From Lyophyllum atratum (lineage: Eukaryota > Basidiomycota > Agaricomycetes > Agaricales > Lyophyllaceae), in contig JACGCN010000002.1 of the NCBI GenBank assembly GCA_014905825.1, forward strand, positions 806,001 to 870,000: a stretch of DNA of 64,000 nt. The letters are read 5' to 3'. Below, one piece after another: positions 11,734-23,482 of this stretch. The notes under the pieces were generated by a model. It had not been told where the DNA came from. It saw only the letters and a program-made list of their open reading frames with translations, and searched no databases. The translations under genes were made by a program, and so were the position numbers. Each line of letters opens with the position of its first letter. Positions within the stretch are counted from its first letter, which is position 1.

Positions 11734-14706
11734 TCAATCCTCTGACAAGTATCGATACTCGAAGCGGAAGTCACTCTTTTTCCGCTGGCACCATGAGCCC
11801 TCCCAGTCGAAGTACACGTAGACGCCCTGCTCGTACTCCTCCGTGATAGCCTGTGGTTCGGAATGGCGTTGGAACCATGTGAGGTACTTCACATGGAACC
11901 GCCATGATTGGCGCTTGAGCTCTTTCGCTGCAAGGAATCTAACGCCGCACAATCAACGACACGATACAACGGGAAAAAAACTTCAAATACGTACTGTTGA
12001 TATGTCCCAGGCAAGAAGTAGAACACATAGAAAAGCGTCTCCACGTCGAGTTGAGAGAAAATCGCAGGTGTGCTCAATGCCGGATGTGGTGCCTGAGGAT
12101 AATACGGTGCAGTCTGGAAAGGATTCCTCGGTACGTAGTACTTCGGCCTACAAAAAAACCAGATCAGCGGGGACATTCTCCAAATCAGACTGTAAAGCCC
12201 ACTTTTCCGTATCTTGAGGCTGAGGCACGTTTGAATGTCCGCCCTCAAGCATCTTGTGCACCTGGTCCAGATTGGTCATACGATGCGCAGCTGCGCGTGT
12301 GCACCACGTTTAGTCCAACTGTACAATGGGGAGGAATCAAGACGACAACTTACCCTTCTGCTTCACATCCTCGAAAGACACAATGAGATCCGACAGGGAT
12401 CCCGGGAATGCGGTTTGCGCCGCTCGTTGAGGAGGCGGCACTTCCTTAGCCGCAGACGGTGGTCGTTGCCCTCCAATGGCACGTTGTGGAGCCAACGATG
12501 CAGCACCTGTCTGTTCGCCTTGTGGGGCTTTGACGCCGGGAGGGAATTGGGGTAGCGCCTGTACTTGGGGCGGGAGAGGTGAGGACGCTGAAGCACTCAT
12601 CGTGTACTGTTGGAGCTGTTGTGGCAACGGCGAAAGCCCGGCAGGCGTCGAGGTCTGTTGGACTTGAAGGGAGACGCTGGTAGTCGCGTGTGCCGGTTGC
12701 GGTGATTCCGCAGCGTGTATTGGCTACAATGAAGCAAAATTGAGCGCCAATAAGATATATGTGAAGGGTACAACATACCACAGCAGGAGACTGTGTCGCT
12801 GCTCGAGGTGGAGAATATTCCGCTTCTGTGGAAAGATGGTTAAGGTTGGTGAAGTATATTTCAATGAACTCCGCTTACCGCTCCGAAGTATACGTTGTGG
12901 TGACGATGTCGCTGCGGGTGCACCAACGGAACTAGGCACGGCTTCTGATAGTGCAGGAGACTCCTGACCCGAATAGAACGATCCATCAGGCTGGTGTGAC
13001 GCCGACGCGGAGGACAACATCGGGCTGGTGACCGAAGGATGTGTAAGGCTTGGAGAGGACGGTGCTCTTGATTGTAGTTCCACTGATTGTGATGCCGGCG
13101 TCGCTGCTGCAGGTATTGATGGAGCCAGAGACGGCGTTTGTGGTAGAGTTGAGGGTGTCACAGAAGGTACTGCGGCGGGCGTTTGTGACGAGCTTGCTTG
13201 AGGTGTGGCCGTTGGTGCAACTGCAGCCGCTGCCGCTGCTGCGTACCGTATTGGAGGCATCGTAGCAGGTGTTGGTCTTGATTGCTGTAGACCTGCTTTG
13301 AGGATGCTTGCCATGGGTTGTTGAGCAAAGTTTAGATTGGGCGGCGGTTTTGCTGTGCATGGTGTCAGTTTTGTAACATACATAGGTGCTAGGCGTGGAA
13401 AAACGCACAATCCAGAGACTGTTCTGGAGGGGCAGGTGAGCACGAGTCAACTCTTCAATTAGATTAAGACACGTACTCCTCAGTGCTATTGGCACGGAAG
13501 CCTTCTTTAATATAGGACTATCGTCCCGTTTACTACTCGTCACGCTCTCCTCGTCATGTTTTTTAGAAGGCGTCCGTGGTGGTATGTCTAAGGGTTTTCA
13601 TGAAGATATGCTATATCAAGGCAGCGAACTGAGACATACCTTCACTCATCTCGTCAGAGTCGTCGGAGTCATCGTCGTCAGGAGCCAGACCAAACTTCTC
13701 TTCTTCTTCATCGAGATTGAGGTCATCGTAAATACCTTCATCCTCGTCGAAGTCTTCTTCCTGCATTTCCAAAAGATATTGAATGGTCTTGTGTATGGAA
13801 CAATGATGCGACATGACGAACCGTGTTGCTTTCCACAAAGTATTGCACATCATCCTTGAGCCCAAAGACCTTTTCTGGCGACATGGAACCATTATTCAGC
13901 AACCGTAGCACGATTTCTAGCCGGCTGATATGCCATTTCCGTCGGTCGTTCAGGGTCTCGAGCTCCTCCAATCGTCCAGCCGCATTCGATCCAGCCTTGT
14001 TCCTCTTCTTCCCCGCCCCCTGCAGCGCCTCGACCTCTGCCTCCGTTGCCTCCACCTGCATTTGCAGCTCCTCAACCTGTGTTTGTAGCCACGACGTTGC
14101 CTCCTCCTTCTCCTGCTCCTTCGGATCGAGTTTTGCCGCTTGTATTAGACCCTCCTTCGAGAACGCCTTCGTCTTCATCTCCTTCTCACAAGCCTTGAAC
14201 TTCTCCATTTGCTGTCCATCGCGAAACCGAAACCAAGCAACAAAAGACCGAATCGGAAATAAAACGAGGTGCGTCAGTAACATGGAAAACCTCTGGCTGG
14301 CACGAGCCCAAGTCCAATCTGCACGTGTCGGTTGACGGACACGAGGACGAGGACCCATGCCAAGTATCATACAGAAGAGATTAAAGTTGTCAACTCACAG
14401 TTTCAATCAGCCTGCGGTTGTCCAAGAGCGCGGACTTGTCCTTAATGTCGTTGCTTGCCACCCATGTCTTTATCTGGTCCCGTAACCGTTGGAGTTTCTT
14501 GATCTGCGTTTTTAGGTCCAGTTCAAGTTTCTCCTTCTGTGTTTGGTTGGTAGAGGCCTGCATCTTGTCGTATATACTCTCAAAGAGCTCGACGCCTTCA
14601 GAGACCTTCTTCAATGTTCGGTCGATTTCGGCTGGAAAGTCCAAGGTTTAGAGGGAACTTGTAAAATACACGAAGGCCACTCACTTTGCAACTTTCTTGC
14701 CGCCAT
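11734..14706 (-). CDS. NOT3: CCR4-NOT complex subunit NOT3/NOT5
   Basis: Scaffold subunit of the CCR4-NOT deadenylase, acting in mRNA decay and translational control in the cytoplasm and in transcription in the nucleus. The start is ATG 14706 with a short first exon MAARKLQ, then [17 protein letters not shown], which matches the family N-terminus. The Not3 N-terminal coiled-coil domain follows ([34 protein letters not shown]), then an acidic stretch near 13700. A long Ala/Pro/Ser-rich linker covers about 13330-12340. The C-terminal NOT box comprises [53 protein letters not shown] and [20 protein letters not shown], with TGA at 11734-11736. At least seven introns of 45-65 bases. The order and ends of the domains are complete, so this is a full-length gene. 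Confidence 0.93.
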
Positions 14707-14929
14707 GGCAGGCAATAATAAGGGGGGTTCAAGTGGAAGGGATAGAGTAGGCGATGGAAGAGGCAATGGTGGCTCGATTGGCCCTGTTTGCTTGTGACGG
14801 CGCTGACGTAATTATAAAATATCCCGTTCCGGTTTTACGGAGGCGTGGGAACCTTACAATTGACCAGCTGAATAACCTGGTCGCGACCACTCCAAATTTC
14901 CATGCTTTCGTGTCATTATACCAAGCCTG

Positions 14930-15509
14930 ATGGATTCTAGGAACTTTCAATTGCGCATAAAGAACCAACTAGCCGGCTGGCGTGCTTTGGAATTTCCTCT
15001 GTGCAGTTAAGTGGGAAATCGAGTTGTAGCGCAAGCTGCTGCCTTGACTTCGTCCGAGTCCGTGGCGCTGTTCCTCTGAAGGAGTGCACTTGTCCTGTCC
15101 ATGTGATACGCCAACACAATCTCTTTGCCTTCTGTCAAAGCTATCGCTCGGAATTTTTCTTGCTCACGAGTACTATGATCGCGAAGCTGTACAAGCTAGC
15201 TACAAAACCAGGGATACCACTGCCATAATCAACCACCACCGCCTAGCAGCCCTCCTACCCCGAACGCTGGATCGAAGAAGCAGCTTCGAGAACCTCAACG
15301 TCTCGACCGTCTACGCACATGACCGATGCAGGTAAAGGAACGTGTCTGCCAAATTCCTTGGGAGGTGGTTTCAAAGGATGCATCTGGTTATCGAGGAACG
15401 ATGGGCGGAGTTGCGCAGGCTTGGCCTCATCACAGAAGCCGACCATGAGCTACTGCACCTCCCAACCGCCAATTATGACCCGGAACACGCCGCAGCGGAT
15501 AGCAATTAG
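14930..15509 (+). CDS. Small predicted gene of unknown function
   Basis: A frame-consistent three-exon model: 14930-15005 (MDSRNFQLRIKNQLAGWRA), 15082-15331 and 15377-15509, with GTTAAG and GTAAAG donors and AAG acceptors. The last part reads MHLVIEERWAELRRLGL and then ITEADHELLHLPT before TAG, which looks like real amphipathic protein sequence. The middle exon contains HEYYDREAVQASYKTRDTT. I recognise no domain. It lies head to head with NOT3, 223 bases apart, so the two may share a promoter. The first exon is the least certain part. No function can be assigned. Confidence 0.4.
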
Positions 15510-16000
15510 AGGTCACTTCGACACAAAACCGTTTATCTTTGTTTTCAGGCCAGACCATGGGAGGCGTCAGATGACTACAGGAATTCAAAGTAGGGGTGGG
15601 CATTGCGGTGAACGGTTGGATAGATGGTGGTTAGGCATGAGGCTTCAAAAATGGTATGCGACGTCGCGACAACATCGACATCGACGGCAGCAGACGGTAC
15701 GACGACAGAGGCCAGCGTATATCATGCCCATGGAGGCCAGGGATTGGAAGGATTTAGACATCTGTCGGTAGCGAGGGGAGTGTGAGGGACAGACGTGACG
15801 CGACTTGAGCACATGCGCGTCGACGTTTATCGAGGTTGATGGCGGCATTGTTGTAGAGAAGACAATGATGGCAGTTTAATTGTTACAGTCACGTGATTGA
15901 TAATCTCTGGAAATGGGACCGGAAAAGGCAAGTCGACATCTGCTTCACGACTGCGACGACCACACTGCCTTGTACATTGTCTACGACCCCTCCCCCCATC
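15510..16000. other. Intergenic region
   Basis: 490 bases between two + strand genes. It should hold the promoter and 5' leader of the Bem1-like gene. No repeat or RNA gene was seen. Confidence 0.4.
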
Positions 16001-18147
16001 ATGAAATCGCTAAGGAAGTCTCTCAACGGGGGCAGCAGCAAGGATTCTATCCTTCGCGCACAAATCTCCACGCCCCTGCCCCTCCCACCGGTTTCCAAAC
16101 CACCATCCGCCATCTTACCCCCTCAGAAGGTCATTCGCGCCCTAGCGGCTTACCGACCACAGGCCCCGCAGGAGCTTCCCTTCCAGAAAGGGGACTTTTT
16201 CTATGTTCTCCGAGACGTCGATAACCAAGGAAACTGGTATGAAGCCCACAACCCAGTATCTGGTGCCCGAGGGCTGGTCCCTCGGTCCATGTTTGAGGAA
16301 TTCAACAAAAACACACTACCGTAAGTCCTTTGCGTCTTATTTAATTGCATACTGATCACTTGTTTAGATCCCGCACCTCACAAGTCGGGCCTAACCAAAG
16401 CCTTCCCCAATCCCCGCCCATTCCGCCATCTCCACTACCCCCGAAAACCCAAGTCTTCTACGCCGTCGTCCTCCACGATTTTACCGCAGAGAGAGCTGAT
16501 GAGCTCGACGCCAAGACGGGAGATTCCATCACCGTGGTAGCGCAATCTAATCGGGAATGGTTCGTGGCTAAACCAATAGGCCGCCTAGGCCGCCCAGGCC
16601 TCATCCCTGTCTCCTTCGTTGAAATTCATGATCCGAGCACCGGAAAACCTATACCAGATGTTGAGGTACTTATGGATCGTGGAGATTTACCCAAAGTCGA
16701 GGATTGGAAACGCGCCATGTACAATTACAAGCAAAACAGCATTGCTCTTGGAGTCATCGACGCTCCAGGTCCAACCCGCGACTCCATGCCTGGCAGCCCT
16801 TACATGTCTCCGCACAGTCCTCTATCACAGGCACCAGCACCCCTAGCACCCCTCGCGCCATCCCCGCCCTCACAACCCAATTACACAAACGGCGATCACC
16901 CGACAGTTGCTGAAACAACTGAACCGCTTCCCGATGGCATTCTCCTAGCAGCCGATGTAGTCTCCTTCCACTACGAGATGGAGGAATACTGGTTCCGAAT
17001 TGACGCCATCTTCCAACCTTACGCCCATCCCGGACAAAGACTTCCACCCGCGAAACAACTCATCTTGTTCCGGGTCTACAACGATTTTTACGACTTCCAA
17101 GTATCACTCCTTGACACATTTCCCCGTGAAGCCGGGCGTCAACCCCCGCATCCTCGGATGCTACCTTATATGCCCGGTCCCGCTCAGGACGTCGATGACA
17201 CACTCACGGCATCTCGAAGATCCGAGCTTGATACCTACGTGCACAGCCTGTGCGATCTAAGCAAGTCCGGCGCTAAATATATCCTCGAATCACAAGTCGT
17301 CAGGGAGTTCTTGGCTTTGAAACCAGGCGATGTCGGCAACGAGACGGAGGCTCGGGTGCAAGAGATTGAGGCGCTCTTTGGTCGGCAACAAGTCAACTCC
17401 CTCAATGGTGGGTCTAGGGGCATGAGTGAGCTGCGGGACAACCTAGGACGGCTGAAGATGCGTGACGACGACGAAAAGAGTGAGGGATCAGACTACGAAG
17501 ACGAAGGGTACGCGCCTTCCCCACAACGGCGGGCCCACGATCGCGATCACCACCCATACGGCCAATCTCACGGCCCCGAGCGTCGTTCAAACGACAGCAA
17601 CCTCCGCATACATGCCCACGCCCAAAACCACCAACGAACGGGCTCAAATTCCTCCTTCCGCGCCACTTCTCCCTACACCTCCCACTCCCGCTCCCACTCC
17701 CGCTCCAACTCCCCACTCCAACCGGAACGCAATGTCTCCGCGCAACCGCAGCGAGGCAACGACGACTACTACAGCTACAACAACCCCGCCTCCACACCCT
17801 CCACATCATCAATCCGCTCCTCCCAAGCCACCTCCCGCTCCCGCTCCCAATCCGTCTCCACCGCCAACAACCTCAACAGCCCACCCATCTCCGCCGCCAA
17901 CCCACAGACTGCGTTCGTGAAGATCAAGATCTTCGACCGTGTCGCAGATGACCTCATCGCGATCCGCGTGCATCCGCGGGTCTCGCATGCGGAGCTCATG
18001 GACAAGGTGCAGGCGCGTCTCGGGGGTGAGGTCGGGAACCTGCGGTACCGCGACAGTGGCTCTAACGCGTTCGTGGGCCTGGATACGGACGATGAGCTGC
18101 GGAGCTGGATCGAGAACACGGACAAGCATGTCCTGTACGCTGACTGA
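16001..18147 (+). CDS. BEM1: Bem1/Scd2-like polarity scaffold (SH3-SH3-PX-PB1)
   Basis: Scaffold that joins Cdc42, its exchange factor Cdc24 and PAK kinase at sites of polarised growth, under the plasma membrane. Two exons (16001-16320 and 16368-18147) encode 699 residues. The order is a basic N-terminus, SH3-1 at about residues 43-100 (ALAAYRPQAPQELPFQKGD), SH3-2 at about 135-200 (AVVLHDFTAERADELDAKTG), a PX domain at about 300-415 (HYEMEEYWFRIDAIF, then LFRVYNDFYDFQVSLLD), a Ser/Arg/His-rich disordered linker, and a C-terminal PB1 domain (FVKIKIFDRVADDLIAIRVH, ending DDELRSWIENTDKHVLYAD). PB1 is the docking domain for Cdc24 in yeast. Domain order and length fit the family and no break is seen. 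Confidence 0.93.
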
Positions 18148-18557
18148 TTATTGAACTCGAAGAAATATCCGGTATAACATCGCTTTGCCTTGCTGGTGGA
18201 CGGTAATAGGCCTGGTGGACCTTGCCATCTTTTCTTCCTTCCTCGTTCCCTTATCGTTGCTCCCCTCGTTATCTCAATATCCATGAGACCTTTCTTTATC
18301 CCATTCGACTTTCTTCCCCTGGCTCATAATGTTTTGTTCGTACTTCTCACCTCTTCACTCTCCTTCCGGCCCTGTTGTTCGATTACCTGTACCATCGTCT
18401 CCGTGCCTCTTATATATCTTTGCGACAGTAGCTTGCACTTATTGCACCCAATCAAGGTTAGAGTAGTGTTGTACAATTAAATAAATTGTCTGTTCATGAA
18501 GGAGTAGGACTTCTTGCTGCGATCCATCAAGTCCGCTGCAATAATGAGATTGAAGCC
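18148..18557. other. Convergent 3' region
   Basis: 410 bases between the convergent ends of the Bem1-like gene and the RBR ligase. The first part is pyrimidine-rich. It should contain both 3' UTRs; AATTAAATAAA near 18476 is a possible poly(A) signal for the + gene. Confidence 0.4.
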
Positions 18558-20209
18558 TTACATGATGATACATCCGCATCCCGGTCCTCGTACAGGATCG
18601 TCCGGCCCATCGAGCTGGTTTCGCAAGGCCAGAGCCTGCTGCCTGTCATCGTTCTGATCTCCATTATAAGCACCCCCATGCACCTCTCCCAAATGCTTGT
18701 ACACCTTGTTCACAGGGATGGCCTTGACGCAGATCCAACATATATGGGCACCACAGAGGCAAGCCAAGTGATTGCATCCTTCGGTTTTCTCAATCCAGAC
18801 CTGACATGAGGGACACCTCTTCACGCCGTGCATGGCTGCCCAGAGTTCGTTGTGCCGTTCGTCCTCCTGCGCTTTCCTCGTTCGTCGTTCCTCGCATGAC
18901 AGTCCCTCGTGTGCCTCATGGCATGACGTGCACACTGCGACGAAGCAGGAGGGACAAATCATAGTTGTCTTTGTATCCACGCGATAGACTTGCATGCAGT
19001 TCGGGGTGGGGCAGTACCGAAAGTTCTGTGGGTGTCGGTCCATATATGTGGAAAACGCGACGTGTAGAACTTGTTCGTATTGTTGATTGGACAGGAATCG
19101 CTGGATAATGGGATAGCTATGGGCACTTTGCATTTGGCTTCGTTGCCCATACACACCAATGGGAAGATTCGTGCTCCTGCAGCAGAGGTGAAATAGTGCT
19201 GAATGCAGACGGTGCAGTAGCTGTGCTGGCAGCCGAGCTTGACGGGGCGAACGACTATATCGCGGCAGATGGGACAAACGTTGTCTCTGATGATAGTTTC
19301 GCTGACGAGGTGAAGAGGACGGAGATGGGAGGGAGGGGGGATGTACTGCAGAAAGTTCCCGCCTTCGAAAGCGAAAGATTCTACGGAAGTGTTTTCGCTA
19401 ATGTCAAACCGCAGCGATTCGTTTCTAAATTGAATTTCATCGAGACCAATGGCGAATGCCCTTCCTTCCTGAGCCTTTGTTATTACTTGCGCCTCGAGAC
19501 GACCTGTGTCAACTGCTTTGATGGAGAGGATATAAAAGTCGTCGCGATTCATTCCCCGTTGGGTGAAGATTTCGGCAATTTCATCGCTTTTGGCATTGGA
19601 AGGGAGGTCATGAATTGTAAGGCGGCAAGAGTTCGAGCCGCTGACAACGCACTGGAGCTCTAGACCTGCGCTGTAAGTGACGAGCATCGATCCGTGGACT
19701 TTGTGTTGCGCCGTGAATTCCCGCTCCTGGGCTTCAAGGCTCGCAGCTTCTTGTTCTCCTTCTTCCCGCGATCCAGTTGTGACGTATAATTCGTCCGTGT
19801 TGTAATTTCGCCGTACTCGAGAGAGCCTGATCGACGGGAAGATTGATCGCGTGAAGTCAGAATGGCGACTGTAGCTTACCTCCTCTCTTCGCAATTCGTA
19901 CTAGGGCGCTCACTGGATCTGATGGGCCCATGTTTCCTAGGTATTCTATCATGATTTCTACCCGCGCCCTTTGCATCGATTAAATATAGTGGCGGTAAAT
20001 ATATGGGAACTCACTGGGATGACTTCAGCTTTCTGCCCCTTGAGGACGGATCGCCGCTCTTCGCTGAGTGGGCTAGCGCTACTGGGTCTTTGCTTCTTAA
20101 GCGTTTGGCCTCTTTCCATCGGTGTGTTTGCAGCGTGCTTAGGTTGCGCAGCCATCAGCGCTTTAGGTGAGCGTGCTGTGGGGTGACGCTTCTTGATGAC
20201 GCTGTACAT
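18558..20209 (-). CDS. RBR-type E3 ubiquitin ligase with RRM-like domain
   Basis: RING-between-RING ubiquitin ligase, which passes ubiquitin through a cysteine in RING2. ATG at 20209 opens a basic exon; a second exon begins near 19905. About residues 120-200 resemble an RNA-recognition fold (CRLTIHDLPSNAKSDEI). RING1 follows: CPICRDIVVRPVKLGCQHSYC with a further CIQHYF. The IBR domain has YCPTPNCMQVYR and MICPSCFVAVCTSCHEAHEG. RING2 has RCPSCQVWIEKTEGCNHLAC, whose last cysteine fits the catalytic position, then CGAHICWIC. The C-terminus is CGCIIM. Fungi have many such RBR proteins with zinc-finger or RNA-binding N-termini. The frame breaks at a C-run (19110-19112 on +) between VPIAIP and IIQRFLS; one missing base restores it. 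The join of exons 1 and 2 is uncertain. Confidence 0.85.
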
Positions 20210-20982
20210 GGGTTAGGAGTAGTCTGCGAGCGCTTGCTGACGCTTTAGACCCGTTTGAGGTCAAGGTTCAAGCGCTTATCAATTATGTGACGTCGAACCA
20301 CATACTGCCATTCTAGTGAGATGGCAGGGTGTGTCCGGAGTGTATTGGAATGCGAACCAGCCCACTCCACCCTTCATGGCATGTATGTTGTATGAGGGCG
20401 CTGCTTTCGACAGAATAGTGGCAAGATGCATATTGAGCAGCCAAGGGTTGGTGCCCAATGTGAGGAGCGCTTGAGGTTGAATGCGCCAAGAAAGCGCTGG
20501 CGTTGAATCTCGGAAGCACAGCCGTACGAAATGAAAGCACAGAGTGAGAGGGCTCACACCGCGGTCCGCAAGTAATACGGAAGTTGAGGCCAAGCGCATA
20601 TACATTGCAAAACGCGAGCGTCTTGAAATAACGGCTCATGTTTTATTAAACACGACCGATGTCGTATTAGTTTTCCGGATGTCTAGACATAAGAACCTAT
20701 ATACCTAGCGCAGTTCTGTATGTCAGAGGACCTGGGTACGGAAGAGATAAACCATCGGGCAAGTACCTATATTCCTCTTGAGCAATGGGTTTACATGTTG
20801 CTCACTCCTTGGCAAGGTTGAAGTAATGTGAATAAGTGTTGAAACACGTTGAGGTGGCCTGGATCATCATGAGGAAGAAAGAGCATGCATGAACACCATA
20901 AACGGCAATAGCATCCGAACAAACCCGGTCAAACAACCTCCTCCACTTGACATCCAGAGGTCGTTCCGACCAACTCACGAAC
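20210..20982. other. Divergent promoter region
   Basis: 773 bases between the starts of the RBR ligase (-) and NDUFA12 (+). Open frames at 20279-20639 (-) look like chance: no domain and biased composition. Confidence 0.4.
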
Positions 20983-21632
20983 ATGTCCGTTCTACGCACC
21001 GTGCGGACTATACGCCGTGTAGGTGTGCGCGAGTGGTGGCATCAGATGCAATACATCGGCGACGCGAAGTCGGGAACTTACATGGGGAAAGACCAGTGAG
21101 TATTCTTATTCGTAATCCTTTCCGTGCCGATTAATTCATGGCATATTCCTCATCCATAGGTTCGGGAACCGATACTTTGAGAACTTGAACCCACAGGAGG
21201 AGATTCCCGGTAAGCAATCTTCTTGACCATTCCAACTGTCACCTCAATGGAGGGTTCATTGTCAGGTCGCCACCGATGGGTCGACTTCGCACAGGTGCGA
21301 TAACTTGGTCTACCCAATCTCCTGAGCTATGCACAAACCTCTGTTTTCTTTTAGCATGACTTCAACGCTACCCAAGTCCCAGCTGAATGGCACTCGTGGC
21401 TCTCACACATCCGTTTGAACCCTCCAGCAGAGGATCCCGTAATGATGAACTCTTCTCCCCCTTGGAAAGCGGTATGTACGCCGGACCCTTCCCCCCTTTC
21501 ACACCTCTTACGCAAATGTACAAATAGCCGTGGATTGAGAATCTCACTGGAACCCGTGGTGCCTATAGACCCTACAATACTGTCAAACCCAAAATCGACG
21601 CATGGGAGCCAAAAACGATGCCCCGCTCGTGA
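20983..21632 (+). CDS. NDUFA12: NADH dehydrogenase (complex I) accessory subunit NDUFA12 / B17.2
   Basis: Accessory subunit of mitochondrial complex I. Five exons with clean splice sites: 20983-21095, 21160-21209, 21266-21294, 21355-21471, 21528-21632. The protein is about 137 residues, the usual size. It shows the family blocks REWWHQMQYIGDAKSGTYMG, FGNRYFENLNPQEEIPGRHR, VDFAQHDFNATQVPAEWHSW, LSHIRLNPPAEDP and PWIENLTGTRGAYRPYNTVK, and ends in TGA at 21630. All exons keep frame. The gene converges on the L2HGDH gene with only about 44 bases between the stop codons. Confidence 0.95.
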
Positions 21633-21676
21633 AGTTGAAATTTATGTGCTTCATCTCTATCCTAGATGATTAAATT

Positions 21677-23277
21677 TCATTGTGTGCTGTCTTCCCGTCT
21701 TCCCGCTCTAAGCATATCCTCCATGACGTACTCCGCAATCGCAAGACTCGATGTCAAGCCCGGACTCTCTATCCCTAGCAAGCTGATCATCGCGCCTCCT
21801 CTTGAAGGCGACCTGGTGTCAATCCCTGGCGCTGAATAGTCAGTGCGGAAGATAAAAGTCCTGGAAGCCTCCATGCGGTGGCACTAGCTTCGGTCGCATC
21901 CCGCAGTAATCCGGCTGCATACCCTCCAACCTCACGCCAGGCAGGTACCGAGTAACCGCCTCGTGCATTTCCGGGAGCCTCGACTCGTCCGGCGTCAGAT
22001 GATGTGCCCAGAAGTCTGCATCGTCGCAGTCGTTCTCTGACGGCGGCTCGATCCACTCGATGTCGGGCCCAAAGCGCACCTTCCCCTGCAAGTCGATTGT
22101 AAGATGTGTTCCTAGTGAGTGGAAAGCGTGCTCGTTCCCCCCAAGCTCGGGACACGGATATATGAGGTGTGACACGTTCTTTATTCCAATGCCGTTGTAT
22201 GAGGCGTATGAGCCGCGGGCATAGTACATCGGAAGACGTGCCGATTCAGGGAGTATTGAGTTGAGAATGAGGGCGCTGGAGAGCCCACCGGCATTGATGA
22301 GTGTCCGTGCGAGCATTGCGTCCCCTTCTTCCGCATCCTCGCTCCCTGTCACCGTCTGCACGACCCATCCGTCCTCGGCAGCTTCCACATCGGGAACGCC
22401 TGCAGCCTTGCTTGACCGTTCGTAAGGATCTATCCTGACCACCCGAGTAGAGTATACAAGGTCTCCACCCTCCGAATCAGTGACATCTTTCTCCAGACTC
22501 TGCATGAATGAGTGTGAGTCCAAGATACCCGTCTCGGGGCACCACAGAGCTGCCACAATGTCTTCCGATAGATCAGGCTCCAACTCCCGTGCAGCACGCC
22601 GAGAGAGAAGAGTGGTCGGCAATACACGCTGTCCCTGTGCGCGTGTAGAATGCGGCGGCCAAGCGAGGTCGAGGGACTTGCGGTGGAGGCTTTCAATGTA
22701 GGGCTGTTGGGCTTCGCGCGCGACCACTAGTTTGCCGCACTTGCGATAAGGAATGTTATAGTCCTTGCAGCGTTCATATATCATATCCACGGCCACGGAG
22801 GCATAGGCGCGTTTTCAACGAGTCCGGCGGATAGTATAACCCTATACATAGAATCAATTATGTGTATGTCTGGAGTCACAATGACAACTCACCAGAGTGG
22901 ATAACTTCAGAGTTCCGAGAACTATGGATCACTTAGTCCCACCTGGATATGTTATGCCCATAAAATCGATACCTTATCTCCTCCCCTGGCCGTGAGTGCC
23001 TTTCCACGAGGTACTGTCGAGCGTGTGGGAAATCGGTGTGCCAGACGTTGTGCGATGGCCAGACCGACGACGCCTGAGGACTTGTTCGTTAGTCAAGGAA
23101 GATTGAGAGTCGCGTAGCCGCACCTCCACCCACGACTAGAAGTCCACCACAGACTCAGGTCGCTGTCATTTCAATGAGTTTTGAGGATCATACAGGAGTC
23201 GTTCAGCTGCTCTTTACCTTGTACTTTAACTTGCCATTTCCGTTCAAGGCCGCTTTGAGGCTCCTAAGGGGTTGCAT
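21677..23277 (-). CDS. L2HGDH: L-2-hydroxyglutarate dehydrogenase, mitochondrial (frame broken as sequenced)
   Basis: FAD enzyme that oxidises L-2-hydroxyglutarate to 2-oxoglutarate in mitochondria. ATG 23277 opens a 20-codon basic leader (MQPLRSLKAALNGNGKLKYK), then comes the FAD-binding start (LVVGGG, VVGLAIAQRLAHRFPTRSTV). After it: SSRNSEVIHSG, LYYPPDSLKTRLCLRGR, DMIYERCKDYNIPYRKCGKL, a long middle exon (22796-21840) with TLINAGGLSSALI, GMRPKLVPPHGGFQDF, and the end FRTDY ... LLGIESPGLTSSLAIAEY. This order is complete. Four single-base breaks interrupt it: a missing base before LVVGGG (stop at 23136-23138), extra bases at 23010-23011 and 22787-22788, and an extra T in a run at 21854-21857. 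All splice sites are intact, which favours sequence errors over a pseudogene. Confidence 0.85.
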
Positions 23278-23482
23278 AGCTTGGTATTCAGCTCACTTGT
23301 GACTGTCAAGTCCCGAGGTACATGACAGCTGCAGAGACTCACGGCCGATGTTGGAATGAGATGTGGTGATCGGGCCGGATAGGCCGATGAGAGTTATCTA
23401 ATCTATTCAATCTCTTCACGATCAACTTTCGAGTTTGCTTGTTCAAACGTTCAACTACCACCATCGAGTCCGTCTCTCCACA

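Noticed and set aside
13050..13265. + strand open frame in the NOT3 linker
   Set aside because: Shadow of the Ala/Pro/Ser-rich linker of NOT3.
17414..18284. Antisense open frames over the Bem1-like gene
   Set aside because: They mirror the Pro/Ser/Arg-rich linker and PB1 domain on the other strand.
20279..20639. 108-codon - strand open frames
   Set aside because: Two overlapping frames of equal length, no domain, in a divergent promoter region.
21788..21844. Intron explaining the L2HGDH C-terminal frame change
   Set aside because: A GTGCCA...TTCAG intron of 53 bases exists but would delete GGFQDF and leave the wrong frame for LLGIESPGL; one extra T explains it better.
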